In this document: positions 42,264 through 51,553 of the stretch, piece by piece
How the letters are laid out: every line of letters starts with the position of its first letter
Position numbering within the stretch: position 1 is the first letter of the stretch
Assembly: GCA_015680685.1 (NCBI GenBank)
Contig: MNCI01013908.1
Location: 1,031-52,583 of the forward strand
Direction of reading: 5' to 3'
Length of the DNA: 51,553 bases
Origin: Gnetum montanum
Taxonomy: Eukaryota; Streptophyta; Gnetopsida; Gnetales; Gnetaceae
The notes under the pieces: generated by a model
Database searches by the model: none
Told to the model about the DNA's origin: nothing
What the model saw: only the letters and a program-made list of their open reading frames with translations
Position numbers and translations under genes: made by a program

Positions 42264-43896
42264 TGTTTTGCTTGTGAGTATGTTGGTTTTTGTAGGCCAC
42301 ATAAGCTGGGTCATTGCTTGATTGTGCCACCTCTTCTATGTCTTTAATTTGTACAAATGCCTGACTCAAAGTACGGGGTTTTAGATAATAAAGCTTTGAT
42401 TTAATGAAGTCATTTGTGACTGCCTTAAGGATGGTAAGCAGATATGTTTTAGGAATAGGTTCGTGAAGTTCATTCAGGGTGGCGCTTCATCTTTGGATAA
42501 ACTTCTATGTTGGCTCTAAAGGCACTTGTTTAATTTGAATCAAGCTATCTAACATGGCTTCAGGTTTTAGATTGTATTTGAAATGGGTGACAAATTGGTG
42601 CAAAAAATCCTCTAGAGAAGATATAGAGCTACAAGGTAAGGCTCGGTACCAGTCTAAGGCTCATCCTGCTAAGGACATAGCAAATACACGCAGAATTACA
42701 TGGGGCCATGCCTGAAGCAAAAGACTTTTGGTTCAAAATGTCACTAGGTGGGCATTTGGGTCTCCCTCTCCATTGTACTTGGTCAACTGAGGTAACTAGA
42801 CTCCTTTTAGCAAGGTTAAGGGTGGAACTAAGGGGTCAATCGGGTCATCTTGATAGAAATCTAGTACTTTGACTTCCTCATTGTTCAAAGTTTTAAGGCG
42901 TTTTAATTCCTCTGCCAATGAGTGCATCATTTTTTATGTGTCTGCCCATTCTTGGGTAGTAGGAAGACTGGCGATTTGGGTTGATGGTAATTGATAATGA
43001 CTCGATTGTGGCATCATTTGTGGGAAAAGACGTTGTTGGACTGTTGTTTGTTGTGGCAGGATAGCATTCGAGGCTGAGATTATGAGATGTGGTACATTGT
43101 AGTGAGTAGACGAGTTTTGCTGAACAACTGGTGGGACCCACTGCCTAGTCACAGGTTGTGAAGTGATCATTGGTGTTTGTTGGATTTGCACTTGAGGTAC
43201 ATAATGGGTGGACGTGGAAGCAGGTATGACCGATGGCATTCCAATCACTTGAGGTTGAGAAGTCATTCCTGCATTAGTTTGTTGGGATTGTGTTTGCAAT
43301 GGTATGGCAGAAGTAGATGCATTAGTTTGAATGTTGGACTTATAGAAGATGGGGATGGGAATGGCTACTTCCCGTAAGGAAGCTGGTGGTGGAAATATTG
43401 TTTCTTCCAGGAATGGTTGAAATAGTGGGTTTGTATGGGCGTGGGGGCTAATGGTATGGTATGAATCTCCATGTTTAGATTGGGCTGCAAAGTCATCTTC
43501 TTCATCTTGAGGCTCTATGGGAGGTAGCTGTAAGGCTTGACTTCTAGCCATGAGAAGTTGGGATATGAGTCTATGATGGTGTTCAGAGAGTGAGATTATG
43601 TCAAATGCTGAAGGGATGAACTCACGACCTCCCTTGTGGATAAGTTCATAGTCTTGTTTTGCTTCCCTTTCCGTATGGTCAATAGGTAGGTTGGCTTGGA
43701 TTTTGACACATATGAAGTTGTATTGTTCGGGTGTAAGAGTGGCATAGGTAGAGTCTTTGCCCTATATCCTAAGCGACTGGCATGTAGGTCCTTGAGGGTT
43801 TACTTGTTCAATGACAGTTATGGGTTCCAAAGCAGTCACAGGGTTTGAAGTTTCAGCAATTGGTAGTGTTACTAGGTTGACTTGGAAGGATTCCAT
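42264..43896 (-). pseudogene. Element A Gag N-terminal part
   Basis: The start is taken at the Met of MESFQVNLVTLP (43896) by analogy with element B, because the longer frame from 43995 adds unrelated leader sequence. It has the same extension as B (TPEQYNFICVKIQANL), a glutamine/proline-rich part, and then VLDFYQDDPIDP. YNGEGDPNAHLVTF, LLQAWPHVILRVF and ALDWYRALPCSS follow, with matches to the retrotransposon Gag domain. At least five stops interrupt it. The last codons before the insertion read NDPAYVAYKNQHTHKQNT. The product is cut by element B and cannot be made whole. Confidence 0.8.
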
Positions 43897-44114
43897 GACG
43901 AACGTGAGGAGACTGGGCTGGATGAATGGGGTTGGATTGTAAGCAGTTGCACTGTGATCAGCGTGACATAAACACAATGTGACCAAACCGATCAAACCAC
44001 AGTGTAACCAATAGGGACAAGCTCAGCTTCACCAATAGGGATAAGATACTCACAGGATAAGATGAAAAAGTTTTGACAGGTAGCGTGATGGACGTTTTAA
44101 CAATGGCAAATTCA
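43897..44114. other. Element A 5' leader
   Basis: Short noncoding leader between primer site and gag start. The minus-strand frame from 43995 enters it, but its sequence has no counterpart in element B. Confidence 0.55.
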
Positions 44115-44133
44115 GGCCCTCCTTCTAGTGCCA
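44115..44133 (-). other. Primer-binding site of element A
   Basis: TGGCACTAGAAGGAGGGCC, four bases inside the 5' LTR and identical to that of element B. Its full conservation contrasts with the decay around it. Confidence 0.7.
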
Positions 44134-44771
44134 AAACTGTACTAACCTAAATCCTTAGTGTGAGACTGGAAGGGAAACAAACATCGAAAGATCGTCGGGC
44201 AGTCATAGCTGACCCTGCCTTCGTCCGAGGGAAAGCTGGAAAAGTAAATGAAGGTAGAGTGCCTTGGATGGTCTGCACGCAAATCAACCAAGGACTTCCC
44301 TGAACGTAAGCTATGACGAGCGCTAGGGTTATCGTAAACGATGTCTTAAAACATGTAAATGCGCATAAAATGTAAACATGAGCCGTAAGACGTAAATGTA
44401 AATGTAAGGCATAAACAAGACGTAAACTAAACTGAACGTAAACTAAATGTAAGTAAAAATGTAAACAGAACGTAAAAACAGAACATGAAACAAAAAATGG
44501 AAATAATGTTTGGTTGGAAAAATAGAAGTAATGTATTGCTTAGAAAAGATGTGCACCGGTCAAAGCGTAGCTGCAGGTAGATGGCAGGTTGAACGCCTAG
44601 CCCTAGGGTGATGTAATGTGATAATGTGATGATGTGATGTGATGAATGTGAGAAATGCTTAGATGCCAACAGTCAGGTGTGCCGAGTGCCTAAAGATTGC
44701 AGGTTCTGTCCTCTCTCAGAATTACCAATCTCTCCAATTTTTGCCTCCCTGGTTTATGTGAATTGACAAGG

Positions 44772-44779
44772 TATTTATA
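44772..44779 (-). promoter_or_regulatory. TATA box of element A 5' LTR
   Basis: TATAAATA on the minus strand, equivalent to 18636-18643. Confidence 0.7.
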
Positions 44780-44872
44780 GGGTTGGGCCGGGCTCGGGCA
44801 CAAAATTCAAGAATGGAATCAACTGTTGGGAGATGAGAGGAAAGCAGATCTAGTGACATGTGTCCAATGGAC

Positions 44873-45117
44873 AGTTGTGCTCGGGTTGGATGCGTGTTGG
44901 CGAGAGTTGGATGTGTGTTGGATAGTTGTGCACGAGTTGGATGTGTGTTGGTGAGAGTTGGATGTGTGTTGGATAGTTGTGCACGAGTTGGATTTGTGTC
45001 GGATAGTTGTGCACGATTTGGATGCGTGTTGGCAAGAGTTGGATGTGTGTTGGATAGTTGTGCACAAGTTGGATTTGTATCGAATAGTTGTGCACGAGTT
45101 GGATGTGTGTTTGCAAG
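44873..45117. repeat. U3 tandem array of element A 5' LTR
   Basis: The same GAGTTGGATGTGTGTTGGA and TAGTTGTGCACGAG blocks as 18735-19042, with fewer copies. The long open frames in it on both strands are repeat by-products. Confidence 0.85.
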
Positions 45118-45305
45118 CTACATTCTTGACCAGGTACATTGCATTTTACAATTTATGGGTTATTCAAGCCCATGAAAGTACATTTAATTTACACATGACA
45201 TTTAATTTAGACATGAGGGCCTGACTATCCCACAAATGAATATTTACAATGAAATGTACAAGGAAAATTCGACCCGTCTTGCTTGAAACTTCTTTGTCCC
45301 TGAGT

Positions 45306-45325
45306 TTTCTAGAATTTTCTAGAAG
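45306..45325. promoter_or_regulatory. Heat-shock-element-like block in element A 5' LTR
   Basis: TTTCTAGAATTTTCTAGAAG is four alternating nTTCn/nGAAn units without a mismatch. It is at the same LTR position as 19212-19231, which differs at one base in a position that does not matter for the pattern. TTC/GAA words continue to about 45450. Confidence 0.5.
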
Positions 45326-45982
45326 TTGAGAATTTTTTTGAATTTTTTGAAATTTTCTGATGCTGAGAACTTTTTGAATTTTTCTGATGTTGAGAATTTT
45401 TTAGAATTTTCTGTAATTTTCTGGGAGTTGTTGACGCTGAGAATTTTCTGCCATTTTCTGGGAGTTAGTCATGTTGGACTTACGCTGCTAACGTGACCTG
45501 GGTGTCAGTGAAAAAATGAGCATTTTTGGAGCTAAAATCTGAAGTTCTGGAGGCTGAAACTTGGAAAAATCATTAATGGACCTTGAAGGTGACTTGTCCC
45601 TTCAAAATCAGACCATTTTGACGCTGTTTTGAGGCTTTTTTTAGGCTCTAAAGGTTGGTCACGCTGTGGTCATGCCCAGCATGACCTGCAAAAATTGTGT
45701 AGTCTGGCTTGAAATTTGGACTCATGAATGTTGAGATTTGGAATGGACATCAACGGCTCTTGAGGATGGCTTGCACCCTCAGATTTGGACCACTTTTTAT
45801 TTGATTTTGAAAATGTTGGAGCTGCTCACGCTGAGGGCAAGCTAGCTTAACAGTGTGATCAAGCTGGCTTGAGCAACCTGGACTTGAGTTTCATGCCTTA
45901 GTCAAATTTTGCTTCCTGAATGCTTGAAAGGGCTTGAGTTGTTCTTGTTTCAAAGTGTTAGGCCAAAATTAGTGGTGTTTCA

Positions 45983-45987
45983 CATAG
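45983..45987. repeat. Target site duplication of element A, right (CATAG)
   Basis: Repeats 17997-18001 directly after the last LTR base. Confidence 0.9.
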
Positions 45988-46499
45988 TTTTTCAAAGACA
46001 ATGGTCAATAGTTGTAGATGATTTGAATGCCTTTTTTCCAACATGCTTTGGCCTTAAGCACTTGAATAATAAATCATATACAAGTACATTTTAGGTCTCT
46101 TAATGGGGAAATAGTATAAGTAGCTTATGCTTGATGGTTTGGTTAACATAAGTGTTGCTTATGTATCCTACACCATACAGTTAGCATATTTTTATAATAG
46201 AAACAAAAAATATTTTTTTCATTGGTAGTTTGAAATCATTTGATATAGTTGGGTTTATTACAAACACTAAAATTTTTTTTAAAAAAATTCTCTTTTTATT
46301 ATAAAGAGTGAAAACAATGTTGGATGTTAAGAAAAGTTACTAACATCATCTTGTGATGGAACATGGATAATAAAGATAACTCAAGCATAACTTGAATTTC
46401 AAGCATCTTGTACATTTCATTGTTAAAAGTTATCATGTGGAGAGGAGTATTTATTTGATTTTTTATTTTAGTAAGTTGACATGACCAACTTTAAAATTT
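45988..46499. other. Host sequence right of element A, no gene seen
   Basis: AT-rich DNA with no recognised gene or repeat. Confidence 0.5.
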
Positions 46500-48330
46500 G
46501 TTGAAAATTATATCTATAAGGGTTTGGTTGTAAGTAAGGATATTGTTGTCATGACAATGGCATCCCCCATAACTATGGGTGTTGCCACTACTGGTATTGC
46601 TCCTAAGCTTGAGAAGGTGCTCCACTTAGGTAATATGTTGGTTGGTGGAACTATTGTGTGTAGCTGCCTTGTGGGTAAGGTAATCCCCTAGGTGTTTACT
46701 GTTTTGCAAATTTGGGATTTAATACATATACCCTAGACTCCTGTAGATGTAATAGCACTAGGCAATATCCCTTATGATGTTCATATTAGTAAATATCACA
46801 TCTGTCATCATTTGTTTCAAAATCTACAACCTCTTTGACTGCTGCTACCTTACCCTTTTGCTATTGGTAACCCTTTTTTGCATCATTCTTTCTCCTTCTA
46901 TTTTGACCATGACTTCCTTGGTCCGCTATTTGTTTTGCAATTTTGAGAGTTGTTTTGAACTTTTCATCCAAGAAGTCCCACATTTTATCAAATTTAGCCA
47001 ACATTTCAATGAAAATTTTTTATATCGACAAAGTCTTCCTCTACACCACTTCCTCAAGAGGTTTTTCCCCTCTAAATCATAAAACACACCTCCCTTTTGC
47101 GAATGGATAAGTCCCTATTATACTCCTTTGTACTTTTATGTTTTTTCAACTCCTCTTCTTCTTTGGCCACCTATTCAATCAACCTTTGAATCTGATGGGT
47201 CTGCATTTTAGAGAGTCTTTTTTGGGCATAGACCTTAAAGTTTCCCTTATCTTATTCCAAAGTCCATCTATGATATGGCGAAGTTGTTCCCTTTAACAAT
47301 ATCCATGGTCTGGACAACAACAAAACAAAGAGTAGTACCGACCTAACGCCGCATTGAAGGACTCATGATTTTCTTATTTCCATCCTTGGATTTACCTTTG
47401 TAAGTTAAACACTTAGTACATTTGGTATTTGTTATTGAATAGTTCCAACATGCTACTCCATTAATGAATAGATTTTGATTCCAACGATCAATACTAGCTT
47501 TCTAATTCTTTGATGAGTGTCCTTAGGAACAATTTAAGTTTTTTCCATTCATTTTCTATGTTTTGTAAGGTATAGACATCATGAAAATGTTGTAGATGAT
47601 TTTGTGGATCTACATTATATTCCCCTTTGAACTTGGAATAATTATTCATATCCAACCTCTTAATGCTACTATCTTTTTGATGCCTTGTGGGCATTCTCAC
47701 TGCCTCTGAAATATTAATCATGTTTTCAGTGGCCAACAAAGGCTAATCATAGTCATTTCATTCATGATAGCCCCTTTCATGGTTATGATGCCTATGATGA
47801 ATCATGTTGTGCCTTCGCTCCTAATGATGCTCTTCTTCCCTTTGTAGTTTTCTTTGCCTTTAGTCTTGATCATTTTGGTAGGATCTCCATTCATATTTAT
47901 CCCACCATTCATCTTCATCCTAGTCTCAAGCACTCCTTCTTTTATCTTAGTCCTAACTCCTCTTATCAGAGTTGGATGATGAAGAGGATGATGAGGGTGA
48001 AGAAAGAAAACTAAGAGAATGGTGCCTAGTAGTCCTTCTCCTTCGGTCCATACCTCGGTCCTTTTTTTTCTCCTTTTCCAACTATTTATCATTCTCATTG
48101 CCTTTAGATGAATCACTAGGATCTTTGTCCTTTGAGGCACCCTGGTTTTGAGACCCTGTCTTCCCATCAACAAGGTTTTCCAAAGTTTCCTATAACTGTT
48201 GGTAAAGGATGTCCTCCTCAAAAAAGGAGGATAATCTATATTTTGGGATTGGCCTATAAAGAAATCCTTGCCTTCTTTATGTTGCTGCAAAAATAATGAT
48301 GTCAAGACCTTTTTGCCTTTAGAGGCCTCA
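46500..48330 (-). pseudogene. Decayed Ty3/gypsy Gag (probably family D, Athila-like)
   Basis: On the minus strand, broken frames show a Gag pattern. There is a low-complexity N-terminus rich in D, R, H and S (for example MIHHRHHNHERGYH near 47800), then IKRLDMNNYSKFKGEYN, DPQNHLQHFHDVY and KKLKLFLRTLIKEL (47739-47494). A YYSLFCCCPDHGY block near 47330 corresponds to the 'CPHHG' region of gypsy Gags. Stops and frame changes occur throughout. It follows the D LTR (48540-49383) in sense orientation, so the two are probably one element. The open frame at 47802-48365 is in another phase and is a shadow. Confidence 0.6.
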
Positions 48331-48539
48331 TACCATGCTTTCATGTGCCGATCTTTCTTACACAAGGGATCTATAGGCTAATAGTTTCTATAGGTGTGGT
48401 CTAAGAATTCATATTCTACGTTGAGTGTTGCAATGCCAAATTTGATGAGATTGGACATTAACATGATAGGAATAGATCAATTGGAAGGCAACACAATGTT
48501 GCCTTCCATGTCTCTCCAATGCATTTATTCATCTTTGAT

Positions 48540-49383
48540 GAGCGGCAAGGTACCCCTACTCCCAACCATACGAATACGAGCATCCATGCGCAATCTGATC
48601 AAACTTCAAGGATTAAGTGCTTATGCGCCTACATAGAACAAGGATGAGTTATGCAATCATTGTCTTCCCAAGCTTACTTGTAAAGCTCAATTATCTAGTT
48701 AAGTAAACTCGGGGTATGTGATTTTTATTTTTTTATGTTTTATTTTCTTGATGGTTAAAAGAGAGAAATGAGGTAATTTAATAACTAATTTGATTTAACT
48801 AGTTAACTATTCTCTAACTAGTCCTAACACTAGCATCCGCTCCCACTCTTCGGACACATCTTGAACCAATGTAACACTAGTGGGTTTACCAAATGCTAGT
48901 CGTTACTGGGTTACCAAGTGTTCCCACGTATGCTCGAAGTGGTCGTGTTGAGTGTGCTAATTCATTAATAATTGACAATTAATAATTCTATGAAATAACA
49001 TTAAGTAACTATGAAAAGCATTAAATAATATTAAATAACATGAAATGCAATAATTAAGCTATTTTGAATGTTGCAAGGTTTATCACAAAGTTTGTCTTTA
49101 TTTCCAGACATAAGGTGTGCTCAGGTACACAATGCTCGAATAAAGATCTGTTCATTTTAAGACTCCTACTGCAGGCACTCAGAAATAATTTTAACTCTAG
49201 AATAGAAAAACTGCAAGAATTTGGCTAAGGACTAGAAAACTAATACCAAACCAAGTGCCCCAATCTCTTATTTATAGGCAACGAGATAGGCTTTGACATC
49301 ACATGTCCAAGATCACTTTGTTAGCTTTGATATCACGTATTTGATATCGGGGGTTGGATATCATGACTCATCATACCCCCACA
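48540..49383 (-). repeat. Family D LTR copy (minus orientation)
   Basis: It starts TTGATGAGCGG, with TGATGAG as in the other copies, and ends ACCCCCACA. The reverse TATA box is at 49269-49276. Three GATATC words lie in about 45 bases at 49330-49375. It aligns with 105-958 and 969-1800. Confidence 0.75.
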
Positions 49384-49464
49384 ACTAAATGAAAACTCAT
49401 CCTCGAGTTTCTTACAAAATATTGGGAAGGTATGAGATTATTGACTAAACGACAACTGACAGTG
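49384..49464 (-). other. Internal remnant of a family D element next to its 3' LTR
   Basis: On the minus strand the bases before the LTR start (TGTGGGGG) read CTCGAGGATGAG, then TTTTCATTTAGT. A CTCGAGGACGAG-like stretch close to the 3' LTR is common in plant gypsy elements. The remnant is cut off at 49465 by element C. Confidence 0.45.
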
Positions 49465-49469
49465 ACATG
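49465..49469. repeat. Presumed left target site duplication of element C (ACATG)
   Basis: The five bases before the LTR start TGTAACGACGG. The right copy lies outside the window, so this is inferred. Confidence 0.4.
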
Positions 49470-50153
49470 TGTAACGACGGAAAACGTCGGCAGCTGGAAA
49501 ATACCGACCGAATCTCCGGCGTACACAGTTTTAGCCACGGATTCACGCGAGGGCTATGCTGGAGAAAGTGAATCCGTGGCGCCCTGAACGGTCTTGTCGA
49601 TCAGACAGGGACTTACGGGTCAGTAAAACAATGCAAAGCGCGTAAAAGAAAGCGATCTGATTCGAGGGGCCGTAAAGCAAGGGGAAAACGATTGCAACGG
49701 TGATAATGCTAAACACGATGAAAGGAGGTTGACATAAGAGAAGCTCGTAGCTTCAAGATCTACGCTTTGACTTACAAATGTATATTTCGTATGAGAAATT
49801 ACACTGGGGAAACCCCGATTACAGGATGTGAAATAAGAACAAAGCAACGAGCAAACGGTCTAAACAGAAGTCCAATCTACCTCGTGGGCTAAAGCTGAGA
49901 TGTAAGGCAGGCCAAGCTTTGACGTCTACCGATCAATTGTTTCTGATTGATAGAGTCTTTTCAGCAGAAAGATTACTCCTGTCACCGGTGCTCAAGGAAA
50001 ACTGTACTCTGCTTCGGCTGCAAGGTGATGATGTCCACGATTGCCAAAGCGCTGTTCTCTGTATCTCTGCTCCAAAGTGCTAAGTGCTCTGGTACTCAGA
50101 AATATGCTTTTGCTTCTCTGATTTGCCAACCTTTGTAACTTTGTCAACTGAGG

Positions 50154-50161
50154 TATTTATA
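50154..50161 (-). promoter_or_regulatory. TATA box of element C LTR
   Basis: TATAAATA on the minus strand within GGCCTATAAATACC. Confidence 0.7.
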
Positions 50162-50409
50162 GGCCGCGACACTTCATGGAAAAGGCGCAACCCTGATGAC
50201 GTGGATCCCGGATGTTGCGGGTCCTGTCAGCATGACCATTTTAAGTCAGACTGTGACTACGCACGACACGCTCGTTTGCGTGTTGTGCGTGTGGAAAGTA
50301 GGCACATGCTGAGCACGCTTTAATTGCTTTCAGGCTGTATTACTCTCATTCGCGTTGCGTTGCGTGTATGAGCGTAATCTGGTGTAAAAACAATAAGCTT
50401 AAAATTGTT

Positions 50410-50662
50410 TTACGCTCACTATGCAACTGTGTGTAATAAAGCGTAAATAATGTGCAATCTTACGCTCACTACGCAACTGTGCGTAATAAAGCGTAAATAA
50501 TGTGCAATCTTACGCTCACTACACAGCGGCGCGTAATGAAGCGTAAACAATGTATAAGTTACGCTCACTACGCAGTGGCACGTAATGAAGCGTAAACAAT
50601 GTACAACTTGAATGATAACATACGCAATGGTACGCACCGCCGCGTAACGAGCGTAAAGACAA
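50410..50662. repeat. 50-bp array of nested palindromes in element C U3
   Basis: Five copies with a period near 50. Each has TTACGCT...AGCGTAA outer arms and TACGCA...TGCGTA inner arms. Variants in later copies keep most pairing (for example TATGCA with TGTGTA by wobble). A single further copy is near 50728-50780. Confidence 0.85.
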
Positions 50663-50851
50663 ATTACTCATGAGCCACAAGAAAAAGCGTCAAACTGTTG
50701 CGCTTCTTTAAACTCTGCCTTTGATTATGGAGCTTATTACACTCATTATGCTGCCGTGCGTAATAGAGCGTAAACTTGTCCTTGGAACAAAGCTGATGCG
50801 TGCTCTCGCTTTAATTGCGAATCTTTGCCTGAGGCCGACTCGTAATTTTCA

Positions 50852-50928
50852 CGGTGTTTCAATGGCCCCTCTTTGTTGATGGTTGGAGAGCTTACCCGAA
50901 AGACGTCGACAAAGAACGCAAAACACCG
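50852..50928. other. Inverted repeat across the polypurine tract/3' LTR junction of element C
   Basis: Outer arms CGGTGTTT (50852-50859) and AAACACCG (50921-50928) pair perfectly. The C-G pair replaces the T-A pair of A and B. Inner arms TCTTTGTTGA and TCGACAAAGA pair with wobble. Confidence 0.7.
50862..50874 (-). other. Polypurine tract of element C
   Basis: Sense-strand AAAGAGGGGCCAT directly before TGAAACACC. Confidence 0.8.
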
Positions 50929-51553
50929 AATTGGCAAAAGCAAGAACAACGTTCATCCATGGCTACTCAAGTGCTGCCCTGTCAACATGGAAAAGCAAGA
51001 CTGGCAGGTATGGGAGAGAGAGGGATATAGTTGGAAAAAGGTTCGGGGAAGATGCAGAATGCGTTATAGATGGTAGGGGTATGAGATACGCGGTCAACAG
51101 GAATGCTTTCAGATGAGCGTAGCGCGTCAGCCTGAGGTTTCTCTGTTACCGGTTATAGCAGGAATGCGTGCAAAAGGAGCGTTACGCATCACTTTCTGCG
51201 ATGTCTCTGCTAGCGTGAATGCGGAAAAATGAATACTAGCGTATGTAAGTTCTGCGTGTGGGAATTGGGTGGTGGGGATGGAGGAAAACAAGAGTTAAGG
51301 GTAAGATTATGCGAGGTGTAGATGTGCAGAGCTAAGTGGTCGGACAAACCTGAGCAGCCATTTCAACACGCTGTTGTACTTCACCGCTCAGATGGAACGC
51401 ACCTTTGGATGGCATCCTCCAAGGCAAGTAGCCTGCAACCACAAAAAAAATAGAGGACACCATTGCTCATGAACCGAAGGCGAGATTCTTGAAACCAACG
51501 CTGTCTGATGTTAGATAAATGAGCCGTAAAGAAGGAGCCGGGACACGCGGGCG
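50875..51553. other. Element C internal noncoding tail, incomplete
   Basis: GC-richer than the rest of the window, with many GCGTA words. No coding frame was recognised. It continues beyond the window. Confidence 0.6.

Larger units (their letters stand above)
18002..45982 (-). mobile_element. Element A: Ty3/gypsy LTR retrotransposon (gag-pro only) interrupted by element B
   Basis: The two LTRs (18002-19878 and 44138-45982) share TGTACT...GTGTTTCA ends, and a CATAG duplication flanks the whole. Sense is the minus strand: 5' LTR 45982-44138, primer site, gag from 43896, then interruption by element B at 42263/23999. Gag then resumes at 23998 and is followed by protease to 21974, a noncoding tail, a polypurine tract at 19891-19879, and the 3' LTR. 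Without B and its duplication the element is about 9.7 kb. No reverse transcriptase, RNase H or integrase sequence was found anywhere in it, so it depends on another element for movement. The two LTRs differ at roughly one base in ten over the part I compared by eye, so the insertion is old. Confidence 0.93.
44138..45982 (-). repeat. Element A 5' LTR
   Basis: A 1845-base LTR with TGTACTAACC and GTGTTTCA ends, aligning with 18002-19878. The sense-strand TATA box is at 44779-44772, the U3 tandem array at 44873-45117, and a perfect four-unit heat-shock-like element at 45306-45325. Confidence 0.93.
49470..50861 (-). repeat. Element C 3' LTR
   Basis: A 1392-base LTR starting TGTAACGACGG and ending CGGTGTTTCA. 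The sense-strand TATA box is at 50161-50154, with a U3 array of nested palindromes at 50410-50662. A long match near the start (AGCTGGAAAATACCGACC... then CGTGGCGCCCTGAACGGTC) follows the R/U5 landmarks of the A and B LTRs. Confidence 0.85.
49470..51553 (-). mobile_element. Element C: Ty3/gypsy retrotransposon of the A/B group, left end
   Basis: It begins with a 3' LTR (49470-50861) in the same orientation as A and B, followed by a polypurine tract and the shared junction hairpin. Only about 690 bases of internal noncoding sequence are in the window, without a coding frame. It interrupts family D sequence. CpG words are far more frequent here than in A and B, suggesting less decay and a younger insertion. 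Confidence 0.85.

Noticed and set aside
47802-48365. Minus-strand 187-residue frame, lysine-rich
   Set aside because: Another phase of the same DNA gives the D/R/H/S-rich Gag N-terminus that continues into the recognised Gag block, so this frame is a shadow.

Overview
This is a stretch of nuclear DNA from a land plant, almost certainly a seed plant with a large, repeat-rich genome. A gymnosperm is my best guess, but nothing here proves it. The evidence is a PLS-type PPR protein with a DYW editing domain, a five-exon F-box gene of the SKIP5 type with typical plant introns, decayed plant LINEs, tRNA-derived SINE pieces, and very large Ty3/gypsy elements of the Tat/Ogre kind in heavy C-to-T decay.

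Layout. 1-2657 is a cluster of LTRs of one family (family D) in alternating orientation, with Asp-tRNA-type primer-binding sites between some of them. 2658-7100 holds two decayed LINE pieces and one unidentified exon-like fragment. 7287-9835 (minus) is a PPR-DYW gene broken by one missing base. 11695-15506 (minus) is an intact SKIP5-like gene of 259 codons. 16240-16938 is another D LTR, followed by a SINE-like piece.

18002-45982 is one nested unit. Element A (LTRs 18002-19878 and 44138-45982, target duplication CATAG) carries gag and protease but no reverse transcriptase or integrase. Element B (24004-42258, LTRs 24004-25555 and 40766-42258, target duplication GGTTG) sits inside A's gag. B is an 18.3-kb Tat/Ogre-like element with gag, protease, RT, two RNase H domains and integrase on the minus strand. 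Between its protease and RT lies a multi-exon gene on the opposite strand (32130-35575). 46500-49464 is a decayed family D gag with an LTR. At 49470 a third element of the A/B type, C, begins and runs off the window.

How the parts fit. A, B and C are related. All end in the same hairpin across the polypurine tract/3' LTR junction, and two stem positions differ in a pairing-preserving way. A and B share a primer site, a long noncoding tail, a colinear array of small 'AGTTTA' inverted-repeat modules, and a peptide repeat before the protease. In B the modules flank the antisense-gene cassette and the pol cassette, and the coding region missing from A is the part between module arrays. A therefore looks like a gag-pro derivative of a B-like parent. 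B's antisense gene lies where Ogre elements have an intron, and a good splice acceptor precedes the RT frame. That gene and the PPT hairpin are the strongest candidates for something undescribed.
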